Notes under the pieces: model-generated
Database searches by the model: none
Seen by the model: the letters and a program-made list of their open reading frames with translations, nothing else
What the model was told of the DNA's origin: nothing
Position numbers and translations under genes: made by a program
In this document: in pieces, positions 1 through 5,067 of the stretch
How positions within the stretch are numbered: position 1 is the stretch's first letter
How the letters are laid out: every line of letters begins with the position of its first letter
Source of the DNA: Solirubrobacteraceae bacterium
Lineage (GTDB): Bacteria > Actinomycetota > Thermoleophilia > Solirubrobacterales > Solirubrobacteraceae
Assembly (NCBI GenBank): GCA_025928415.1
Contig: JAICJK010000220.1
Span: forward strand, 1 to 5,067
Direction of reading: 5' to 3'
DNA length: 5,067 nucleotides

Positions 1-179
1 CGCCGCGCGCGGCGCCGGCGGCGCCGCCCTCTCCCCCGCCGCCGGCCGCCGACGGGCTCCCGGTCCTCTCGATCCTCGGCGGCGTCCTGGCCGCCAGGCT
101 GCGCGACCCCCGCGCCCTGGCCGGCGCGCTGGCCGCCGTCCTGCTCGTCCTGCGCCGCAGGCGGCGGCGACGCCGCTGA
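1..179 (+). CDS. C-terminal end of a protein with hydrophobic tail anchor and poly-Arg terminus (partial)
   Basis: The frame starting at base 3 is open from the left edge to a TGA at 177-179, giving 58 visible codons; the start lies outside the window. The visible part begins with an Ala/Pro-rich low-complexity stretch. It continues with DGLPVLSILGGVLAARLRD, then a hydrophobic run (ALAGALAAVLLVL), and ends in eight consecutive arginines. A Pro/Ala linker, a membrane-length hydrophobic segment and a strongly positive tail fit a C-terminal membrane anchor with the arginines on the cytoplasmic side, as in secreted, surface-anchored actinobacterial proteins. The hydrophobic stretch is short and interrupted by charged residues, so this is only inferred. 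No sorting motif such as LPxTG is visible. The function cannot be told from this fragment. It converges with the TetR gene with 8 bases between stops. The alternative is that it is a chance open frame in GC-rich DNA. Confidence 0.5.
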   Translation, partial: PRAAPAAPPSPPPPAADGLPVLSILGGVLAARLRDPRALAGALAAVLLVLRRRRRRRR

Positions 180-187
180 GCCCGGCC

Positions 188-823
188 TCACCCCGCGGGG
201 GCGGCGCGCTCCAGGGCGGGGATCGTGTGGAGCAGCAGGTCGCGGCACGCCGTGACCAGCAGCGCCTCGGTGGTCGCGCGCGTCTGCTCGCCGGCCAGCC
301 AGGCGCGCGTGGCCTCGGCGGAGAACGTCGTGTAGCAGCGAAGCAGCGCGCGGGCGACGGGCGTGTCGCGCACGACGTCGCGGTTGGCGGTCAGCATGCG
401 CTCGACGGTGTGCTCGCGGGCGGCGAGGACGAGCTCGCGGATCCCGGGGTCGGCGAGCGCCGTGCCGTGCCCGGCCACCGCGAGCCACGTCTCGCGGTTG
501 GCCGCCACGACGTCCAGGCCGGCGGCGACGTTGCGCGCCAGGCGCTCGTCGAGCGGCGTCTCGGGGCCCGCCGTGCGGACGTCGGCCAGCGCCGCGCCGC
601 CGTCGGCCACGACGGCCGCGAACACCTCGCGCGCGCCGCCGAAGTAGTGGTGCACCAGCGACCGCCCGACGCCCGCCGCCGCCGCGATCTCCGCCGTCGA
701 GACGGTGGTGTACGAGCGCTCGGAGAACTGGCCCCGGGCAGCGTCGAGGATCTGGGCGCGCCGCTCGCCGGGCTGCATCCGCTGCCGGCGGGCGCCGGCG
801 CCCGCGGGGATCATGTGGGCCAT
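188..823 (-). CDS. TetR/AcrR-family transcriptional regulator
   Basis: This encodes a dimeric DNA-binding repressor of the TetR family, 211 residues from the ATG at 823, a normal family length. The N-terminal domain is clear: ERRAQILDAARGQFSERSY (about residues 20-38) forms the first helices. The helix-turn-helix follows at about 42-61, with STAEIAAAAGVGRSLVHHYF, the typical TetR 'IA..AGV....+..YF' signature. The remaining roughly 150 residues are an alanine-rich, helical, divergent ligand-binding and dimerisation domain whose ligand cannot be predicted. Start choice: three in-frame ATGs lie at 832, 823 and 814. The one at 823 has an AGGA (minus-strand bases 835-832) 8 bases upstream; ATG 832 has only a weaker GAGAG and would add three residues. 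The frame stays open far upstream through the neighbouring gene, but that extension is a GC-rich shadow. The gene is divergent from the arylsulfotransferase operon, and the shared intergenic region carries a palindrome, so it probably represses that operon and itself. Confidence 0.93.
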   Translation of the reverse strand: MAHMIPAGAGARRQRMQPGERRAQILDAARGQFSERSYTTVSTAEIAAAAGVGRSLVHHYFGGAREVFAAVVADGGAALADVRTAGPETPLDERLARNVAAGLDVVAANRETWLAVAGHGTALADPGIRELVLAAREHTVERMLTANRDVVRDTPVARALLRCYTTFSAEATRAWLAGEQTRATTEALLVTACRDLLLHTIPALERAAPAG

Positions 824-836
824 GCGGAGCATCCTA

Positions 837-865
837 TTGACTCTCGTTCCAACAACTGTTGTACT
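837..865 (+). promoter_or_regulatory. Candidate sigma-70-type promoter of the arylsulfotransferase operon
   Basis: TTGACT at 837-842 matches 5 of 6 bases of the -35 consensus. It is followed by a 17-base spacer and TGTACT at 860-865, which matches 4 of 6 bases of the -10 consensus. Transcription would start near 872, leaving a leader of about 54 bases before the TTG start at 926. The surrounding DNA is much less GC-rich than the genes, as expected for a promoter. The palindrome at 852-862 lies across the spacer and reaches into the -10, where a bound repressor would block polymerase. No comparably good promoter for the minus-strand regulator was found; it may use a degenerate one in the same region. 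Predicted by eye only. Confidence 0.5.
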
Positions 866-876
866 CGTGCCAATAA
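843..876. promoter_or_regulatory. Candidate TetR operator: 13-base direct repeat flanking a palindrome
   Basis: Two copies of a 13-base element, CTCGTTCCAACAA (843-855) and CTCGTGCCAATAA (864-876), match at 11 of 13 positions. Their starts are 21 bases apart, which is two helical turns. Between and overlapping them is the inverted repeat ACAAC-T-GTTGT at 852-862; a shifted version, CAACA-AC-TGTTG, covers 850-861. TetR-family dimers commonly bind such palindromes in the region between their own gene and a divergent target. The site overlaps the predicted promoter of the operon and lies 20-53 bases upstream of the regulator's start. That this TetR protein binds here is inferred from position and symmetry. 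Confidence 0.5.
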
Positions 877-915
877 GCGATCCGCCGCCCGATCGCTGCC
901 CGCCCCGCCGCCTCC

Positions 916-921
916 AGGAGG
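916..921 (+). promoter_or_regulatory. Shine-Dalgarno site that decides the TTG start of the arylsulfotransferase-like gene
   Basis: AGGAGG at 916-921 is a perfect Shine-Dalgarno core, 4 bases upstream of the in-frame TTG at 926-928. No in-frame ATG or GTG lies between the intergenic region and the signal peptide, so this site is the main reason to choose the rare TTG start. The spacing is slightly short but workable. Confidence 0.7.
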
Positions 922-925
922 CCCC

Positions 926-2797
926 TTGCCCCGCTGCGCCCCCGGTTCCCCGCCTCACGCCCCGCGCGCCACCCGCCGCGGCCTCGCGCCCGCGCTGTGC
1001 ACGGCGGCGCTCGCCGCCGCGGCCATCGCCTGCGCCGGCCCCGGCACAGCGAACGCGGCGACCGCGGCGACCGCGGGAGGCAGGCTCGCGATCTCCCCCG
1101 CCCCCGGCACCCCGGACGCCTCGCCCAAGACGCAGATCAGCATCCTCGGCATCGCCCCGCGCCGCATCGCCTCGGTCCGCGTCACCGGCGCGACCACGGG
1201 CGCGCACCGCGGCCGTCTGCGCGCCTACTCGGGCAGGCGCGGCGCGAGCTTCATGCCCGCCGCGCCGTTCGCCGCGGGCGAGCGCGTCGACCTGCGGATC
1301 CGCTTCCACGGCCGCGCGGCGGTGCGCTCGTCGTTCACGATCGCGCGCCCCGGCGCCACCCTCCCGCTGCTCAACATCGACGTGCGCGACCAGAGCAAGC
1401 TCGAGCACTTCGTCACGGCCCCGGCCCTGGCCGCGCCGCGGATCACCGTGCACCGCAGCGCGCCCGGACTGCGGGGCAGCATCTTCCTCACCCCGCTGCC
1501 CTCGCCGGTGGTGCACCCGAACTCCAACAACGCCATCACGATCCACCCGGTCGGGCCCGGCGGGCCGATGATCGTCGACGGCCGCGGGAACCTCGTCTGG
1601 TTCAAGCAGCTCACGCCGCCGGACGTCGCGGCCAACCTCCGCGTCCAGACCTACCGCGGTCACAAGGTGCTCACCTGGTGGCAGGGAGGGGTCACCCCGT
1701 CCGCCTTCGGCCTCGGCGAGGGCGTGATCGCCGACCGGTCCTACCGGACGATCAAGACGGTACGGGCCGGCAACGGCTACCCGATGGACATCCACGAGCT
1801 CAGCCTCACGCCCGACGGCGACGCGCTGTTCACGATCTACTCGCCGGTCATGGTCCACCTCCCGGGCACGCCGGAAGGCAAGCTCTCGCCGCTGCTCGAC
1901 GCGATCGTGCAGGAGGTCGACATCGCCACCGGGCTCGTCGTCTGGGAGTGGCACGGGCTCGGGCACATCCCGCTCGACGAGTCCTACGCCACGCCGGCCA
2001 ACAGCAGCTCCTACGACGTGTTCCACTTCAACGCGATCCAGGCGCTGCCCGGCGGGCGCGTCCTGATCTCCGCCCGCGACACATGCGCGATCTACGAGGT
2101 CGACCGCGCCGGCGGACGCATCCTGTGGAAGCTCGGCGGCAAGGCGAGCACCTTCAAGCTCGGCCCCGGCGCCCGCTTCTGGTTCCAGCACGACGCCCAG
2201 ATGCTGCCCGACGGGCACATCAGCATGTTCGACGACGAGGCCGGCCCGCCGCAGGTGGCGCCGTCATCGCGCGGGCTGGTCCTCGCGCTCGACCGCCACC
2301 GTCGCACCGCGAAGGTCGTGCGCAGCTACCAGCGCCCGCAGGACACCTCGGCGCAGAGCGAGGGCAGCACGCAGACGCTGCCGAACGGCAACGTGTTCCT
2401 CGGCTTCGGCGCCGAGCCGTTCTTCACCGAGCTGACGCCCGGCGGGCGGACGCTGTTCGACGCCAGCCTGCCCGACGGCGACGGGAGCTACCGGACCTAC
2501 CGCTTCCCGTGGCGCGCGCGGCCGGCGACGCGGCCGGTGGTCGTCGCGCAGCGGACCGGGCCGTCGGCCGTGACCGTGCACGCGAGCTGGAACGGGGCGA
2601 CGGACGTCGCCCGCTGGCAGGTCCTCGCGGGCCGCGGCGCGGGCTCGCTGAAGCCGGTCGCCGCCAAGCGGCGCCACGGCTTCGAGACGCGGATCGACGT
2701 GCGCAGCGCGGCGCGGGTGGTCGCGGTGCGGGCGCTCAGCGCGAGCGGGCGCGTCCTGGGCACGTCGCGCCCGCGGCCCGCCGGGGCGTCGCAGTGA
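926..2797 (+). CDS. Exported arylsulfotransferase (ASST) family protein
   Basis: Predicted 623-residue secreted protein of the PAPS-independent arylsulfotransferase family. Characterised members move a sulfuryl group from one phenolic sulfate ester to another phenol through a sulfurylated histidine. The TTG start is set by an AGGAGG site and gives a classic signal peptide: basic region RATRRG (14-19), hydrophobic core to about 35, and a likely cleavage after ANA at 44. An Ig-like N-terminal domain (about 50-145) precedes a beta-propeller domain (about 146-535) and a fibronectin-like C-terminal domain (about 537-623). Family hallmarks include MDIHELSLTPDG, VQEVDIATG, HIPLDESY, VFHFNAIQ, LISARDT, LGGKASTFKLG, FWFQHDAQMLPDG and TQTLPNGN. 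Candidate active-site residues are His290, His367, Arg384 and His422; the order and the His367-Arg384 spacing resemble His252/His356/Arg374/His436 of E. coli AssT (from memory). The predicted mature protein has one cysteine (Cys387), so no intramolecular disulfide is possible. A lipobox-like IAC at 34-36 is a weak alternative. It is first gene of the coupled operon. Acceptor and donor are unknown, and true sulfotransferase activity is unproven for this actinobacterial branch. Confidence 0.9.
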   Translation: MPRCAPGSPPHAPRATRRGLAPALCTAALAAAAIACAGPGTANAATAATAGGRLAISPAPGTPDASPKTQISILGIAPRRIASVRVTGATTGAHRGRLRAYSGRRGASFMPAAPFAAGERVDLRIRFHGRAAVRSSFTIARPGATLPLLNIDVRDQSKLEHFVTAPALAAPRITVHRSAPGLRGSIFLTPLPSPVVHPNSNNAITIHPVGPGGPMIVDGRGNLVWFKQLTPPDVAANLRVQTYRGHKVLTWWQGGVTPSAFGLGEGVIADRSYRTIKTVRAGNGYPMDIHELSLTPDGDALFTIYSPVMVHLPGTPEGKLSPLLDAIVQEVDIATGLVVWEWHGLGHIPLDESYATPANSSSYDVFHFNAIQALPGGRVLISARDTCAIYEVDRAGGRILWKLGGKASTFKLGPGARFWFQHDAQMLPDGHISMFDDEAGPPQVAPSSRGLVLALDRHRRTAKVVRSYQRPQDTSAQSEGSTQTLPNGNVFLGFGAEPFFTELTPGGRTLFDASLPDGDGSYRTYRFPWRARPATRPVVVAQRTGPSAVTVHASWNGATDVARWQVLAGRGAGSLKPVAAKRRHGFETRIDVRSAARVVAVRALSASGRVLGTSRPRPAGASQ

Positions 2798-3507
2798 GCG
2801 AGGCACGCGCCTCGCGGGGGCGCCTGTCGCCCGCCGACGCCCTGGCGCGCCGCGTCATCCCGCGCGCGGTGGTGGCGCTGTCCCAGCTCGACGGTGCCGC
2901 GCGGCTCGGCGCCGCGGCGCGCCGCCGCCTGCATCGCCCGGGCCGCGTGGAGCTGTACTTCGCCTTCGACGACCCGTGCAGCGCCGTGGCGGTCATCGAC
3001 CTCGCCGGGCGCGTCGCCGGCCGCGACGTGGCGCTGCTCCCGCGACCGGTCGTCCGGCGCGGCATCGCCGGCGATCCGGCGGTCGAGCTCAAGCGCTCCT
3101 ACGCCGTCGCCGACGCGCGGCGCCTGGCCGCCCGCTCGGGGCTCGCCCTGTCCCGCGACGTGCCGATCGCCCCCGGGGCGACGGCGTTCCTGGCCGAGTG
3201 GACGGCGTCCGCGCCGCCCGGCCCGGCGCTCGTGAGCTTCTGCGTGCAGGCGCTCGAGCGCCTGTGGCTGCGGACCGGCGGCCCGGTCGTCCCCGCCGAC
3301 TACGCCCCCCTGTGGCGCGCCGCGCTCGGCGACCGGCCGGCGACGGCCGCCACCCGCGGCGTGCGGCGCAACGAGCGCCGGATGCGCCGCCGCGGCCCCT
3401 ACGACACCCCGGCGGCCTGGGTGCACGGGCAGTGGTTCTTCGCGCACGACCGCCCGGCGCAGATCGCGCACCGCCTCGACCAGCTCGGCTGGACGGCCGC
3501 CTCATGA
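2794..3507 (+). CDS. Divergent thioredoxin-fold protein, DsbA / 2-hydroxychromene-2-carboxylate isomerase-like
   Basis: This encodes 237 residues from a GTG whose last two bases are part of the preceding gene's stop (GTGA overlap). The core starts at about residue 51 with RVELYFAFDDPCSA, the first beta strand and active-site loop of the DsbA/GST-kappa fold. It ends with TPAAWVHGQWFFAHDRP (205-221), matching the cis-proline strand and the F-x-x-x-DR motif of HCCA isomerases. The downstream neighbour aligns over the same landmarks, so the two are likely ancient duplicates. Two features are odd. First, the position of the usual catalytic or thiol-contacting serine is Asp60 (DDPC against RSPY next door), and a lone Cys62 replaces the following tyrosine, so there is no CxxC pair. 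Second, there is a helical, Arg/Ala-rich N-terminal extension of about 50 residues without a signal peptide. It is probably cytoplasmic. It may be a degenerate or altered-specificity enzyme, or a non-catalytic partner of the next protein. The Shine-Dalgarno is weak (GGGG at 2783-2786), so translational coupling probably matters. Confidence 0.8.
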   Translation: MSEARASRGRLSPADALARRVIPRAVVALSQLDGAARLGAAARRRLHRPGRVELYFAFDDPCSAVAVIDLAGRVAGRDVALLPRPVVRRGIAGDPAVELKRSYAVADARRLAARSGLALSRDVPIAPGATAFLAEWTASAPPGPALVSFCVQALERLWLRTGGPVVPADYAPLWRAALGDRPATAATRGVRRNERRMRRRGPYDTPAAWVHGQWFFAHDRPAQIAHRLDQLGWTAAS

Positions 3508-4094
3508 CCGAGCGCCTCGAGCTCTTCTTCTCGTTCCGCAGTCCGTACTCCTACCTCGCGGGGCCGCGCGCGTTCGCCCTGCCCGAGCGCTTCGACGTGG
3601 ACCTCGTGTTCCGCGGCGTCATCCCGATGGCGATGCGCGGCCAGTCGGTGCCGAAGGCCAAGCGCCTGCACACGCTGCGCGACGTCAAGCGCGAGGCGGT
3701 CCGGCTGGGCGTGCCGTTCGGGCGCATCCACGACCCGATCGGCGCGGGCGCCATGCGCTGCCTGCTCGTCGGCGAGCACGCGGTCGACGCGGGCCGCGAG
3801 CGGGAGTTCGTCCTCGCCGCCAGCCGCGGCATCTGGGCCGAGGCGATCGACGTGTCCCGGGACCCGGGCCTGCGGGAGGTCTGCGAGCGCGCCGGGCTGA
3901 GCTGGCCGGACTGCGCGGCCGCGCTGGAGGACTCCGCGCTGCTGGGGCGCGTGGAGGCCAACACCCGGGCCCTGGCGGGGCTCGGCCACTGGGGCGTGCC
4001 CGTCTTCGTGCTCGGCGACGAGCTGTTCTGGGGGCAGGACCGGATCGAGGACCTCGAGACCGCCCTGCGCGACGCCGGACTGGAGCGCCGATGA
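3504..4094 (+). CDS. DsbA-family / 2-hydroxychromene-2-carboxylate isomerase-like (GST-kappa-type) protein
   Basis: This encodes 196 residues, a standard length for the family. The ATG overlaps the upstream stop as ATGA. The first strand and active-site loop read LELFFSFRSPYSYLA (5-19), with Ser13 at the thiol-contacting position typical of HCCA isomerase and GST-kappa enzymes in place of the first Cys of DsbA. The cis-proline strand and terminal motif are WGVPVFVLGDELFWGQDR, with Pro166 and the family-typical FWGQDR at 175-180. There is a helical insert domain between them. Characterised relatives isomerise 2-hydroxychromene-2-carboxylate in naphthalene degradation using glutathione, or conjugate thiols. 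Actinobacteria usually lack glutathione, so the thiol cofactor, if any, and the substrate are unknown here. There is no signal peptide, so it is probably cytoplasmic. It sits between its divergent paralogue and a sulfatase with 4-base overlaps on both sides, suggesting a shared pathway for an aromatic or sulfated substrate. FrnE-like DsbA oxidoreductase activity is less likely because CxxC is absent. Confidence 0.9.
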   Translation: MTERLELFFSFRSPYSYLAGPRAFALPERFDVDLVFRGVIPMAMRGQSVPKAKRLHTLRDVKREAVRLGVPFGRIHDPIGAGAMRCLLVGEHAVDAGREREFVLAASRGIWAEAIDVSRDPGLREVCERAGLSWPDCAAALEDSALLGRVEANTRALAGLGHWGVPVFVLGDELFWGQDRIEDLETALRDAGLERR

Positions 4095-5067
4095 CCGACG
4101 ACCGCCCGCCGAACCTCGTCCTGCTGATCACCGACCAGCAGCGGGCCACCCAGCACTGGCCCGAGGACCCCGCGTGGCTCGACGCGCTGATGCCCAACGA
4201 CGCCGAGCTGCGGCGCACCGGGATGAGCTTCACGCGGGCGTTCACCGCGACGGCGATGTGCTCGCCCAGCCGCGCGAGCATGCTGACCGGGACCTATCCG
4301 TCGCGCCACGGCGTGACGCTGACGATGACCGAGGGCGACCTGTTCCCGGACAAGGCGAACGTGCCCGACGTGCTCAGGACGGTCGCCGGGCTGGCGGCCA
4401 GCGGCGAGGTCGACCGCCGGCGCCTGGCCCGCGCGTTCGCCCGCGGCCTGCTGCGGATCGGGCCGCGCAGCGGGAACGAGCCCGAGCTGCCCGCGGGCAT
4501 CGACACGCTCGCCACGCTGCTGCGCGAGCGCGGCTACCACGTCGCGCTGAAGGGCAAGTGGCACCTGTCCAAGCCGGTCGCCGGGCGCGAGTGGAGCGCC
4601 GCGGACCCGGCGCGGATAGAGCGCGACTACGGCTTCGCCGACTGGGAGGTGCCGGACGCCGGCGGCGACGCGAAGGCCGAGACGTTCGGCGGCGGCACCG
4701 CGGGCACGACGCACGAGGGCTGGGACGAGGACTACACGCGCCAGATGGAGGCGTGGCTCGCCCAGCCCGACCTGCCCGAGCCGTTCTGCCTGGTCTTCTC
4801 GCTGGTCAACCCGCACGACGTCCTCGGGCTGCCGTCCTCCTACGAGCGCGGCGGCTACGACGCCGCGGAGTTCGCCGATCTTCACGTCCCGCTGCCGCCG
4901 ACGCTGGACGAGGACCTGCGCGAGAAGCCCGCGGTCCAGTCGCTGATGAAGCTCGGGCAGACCTCGTACATCGGCGCGCTGAACGGGCGCGCCGAGCAGC
5001 AGCGCTACGCGGACTTCTACGCGCACCTGCACCGGGTCGTGGACGCGAAGATCGGGCGGCTGCTCGC
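4091..5067 (+). CDS. Type I sulfatase (alkaline phosphatase superfamily), C-terminus beyond window
   Basis: The ATG at 4091 overlaps the upstream stop as ATGA and has GGAG (4082-4085) 5 bases upstream. About 325 codons are visible and the frame is open at the right edge; relatives are usually about 450-550 residues. Sulfatases hydrolyse sulfate esters using a formylglycine made from Cys or Ser in C/S-x-P-S-R. Here CSPSRASMLTG has Cys57 as the modified residue and Arg61 as its partner. The metal-binding N-terminal strand is PNLVLLITDQQR (7-18), with Asp15 and Gln16 in the DQQR form. GKWHL (155-159) supplies the second family signature with Lys156 and His158. NPHD (240-243) supplies another active-site histidine. 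A roughly 50-residue region between the two signatures (about 82-135) is longer than in compact sulfatases. No signal peptide is visible, so it is likely cytoplasmic. Activation would need a formylglycine-generating enzyme, not seen here. A phosphonate monoester hydrolase or choline-sulfatase-like specificity is possible. Confidence 0.93.
   Translation, partial: MTDDRPPNLVLLITDQQRATQHWPEDPAWLDALMPNDAELRRTGMSFTRAFTATAMCSPSRASMLTGTYPSRHGVTLTMTEGDLFPDKANVPDVLRTVAGLAASGEVDRRRLARAFARGLLRIGPRSGNEPELPAGIDTLATLLRERGYHVALKGKWHLSKPVAGREWSAADPARIERDYGFADWEVPDAGGDAKAETFGGGTAGTTHEGWDEDYTRQMEAWLAQPDLPEPFCLVFSLVNPHDVLGLPSSYERGGYDAAEFADLHVPLPPTLDEDLREKPAVQSLMKLGQTSYIGALNGRAEQQRYADFYAHLHRVVDAKIGRLL

Noticed and set aside
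191..200. Perfect palindrome CCCCGCGGGG as a terminator or binding site
   Set aside because: It lies within the last codons of the TetR gene, has no loop or T-run, and such G/C palindromes are expected by chance in DNA of this composition.
227..925. Plus-strand extension of the arylsulfotransferase frame upstream to 227
   Set aside because: It runs antisense through the TetR gene and would place the signal peptide in the middle of the protein. The TTG at 926 with AGGAGG fits far better.
824..2218. Minus-strand reading frame continuing upstream of the TetR gene to give a 676-residue protein
   Set aside because: The extension is Arg/Gly/Ala/Val-rich low-complexity sequence opposite the conserved arylsulfotransferase gene, and TetR proteins are about 200 residues long. 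It is a GC-driven shadow.
997..2793. Plus-strand frame joined to the first thioredoxin-fold gene, suggesting a much longer protein
   Set aside because: The upstream part overlaps the arylsulfotransferase gene out of frame and is Arg/Pro/Gly-rich noise; the GTG at 2794 starts the real protein.
2794..4094. Parallel with the E. coli assT-dsbL-dsbI operon, the two DsbA-like proteins making a disulfide in the ASST
   Set aside because: Neither protein has CxxC or a signal peptide, and the predicted mature ASST-like protein has only one cysteine. The resemblance is only at fold level.
3551..5032. Long minus-strand open frame (493 codons) opposite the isomerase and sulfatase genes
   Set aside because: Its translation has no recognisable domain and the composition of a shadow frame, while the plus strand carries clear catalytic motifs.

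Overview
The window is very GC-rich, with strong G/C bias at third codon positions and long antisense shadow reading frames throughout. It contains GTG/TTG starts and tightly packed genes. This suggests a high-GC actinobacterium. A soil lineage such as Thermoleophilia/Solirubrobacterales is a guess, because proteins of this arylsulfotransferase family are common there; nothing in the window proves taxonomy.

Layout. Positions 1-179 (+) hold the last 58 codons of a protein ending in a hydrophobic segment and a poly-arginine tail. A TetR-family regulator (about 188-823, minus strand) converges on it with only 8 bases between the stops. An intergenic region of roughly 100 bp (824-925), whose middle part is much less GC-rich than the genes, separates the regulator from a divergent plus-strand set. 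It holds a plausible sigma-70-type promoter (837-865), a central palindrome and a 13-base direct repeat at 21-bp spacing, which together make a good candidate operator.

Downstream on the plus strand are four genes that overlap by 4 bases at every junction (GTGA, ATGA, ATGA) and are probably one translationally coupled operon. They are an exported arylsulfotransferase-like beta-propeller protein (926-2797), two tandem thioredoxin-fold proteins of the DsbA / 2-hydroxychromene-2-carboxylate isomerase (GST-kappa-like) family (2794-3507 and 3504-4094), and a type I sulfatase with a CSPSR formylglycine motif that runs off the right edge (4091 onward).

How they may work together (inference). An exported enzyme that moves sulfuryl groups between phenolic compounds and an apparently cytoplasmic enzyme that hydrolyses sulfate (or related) esters share one transcript with two isomerase/thiol-transferase-like proteins. 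A TetR repressor probably responds to the substrate. This looks like a small catabolic or detoxification module for aromatic or other sulfate esters. The first thioredoxin-fold protein lacks the usual catalytic serine and has an extra N-terminal region, so it may be a partner subunit of the second. No RNA gene, mobile element, CRISPR array or attachment site was seen, and no gene-free stretch exceeds 300 bases.
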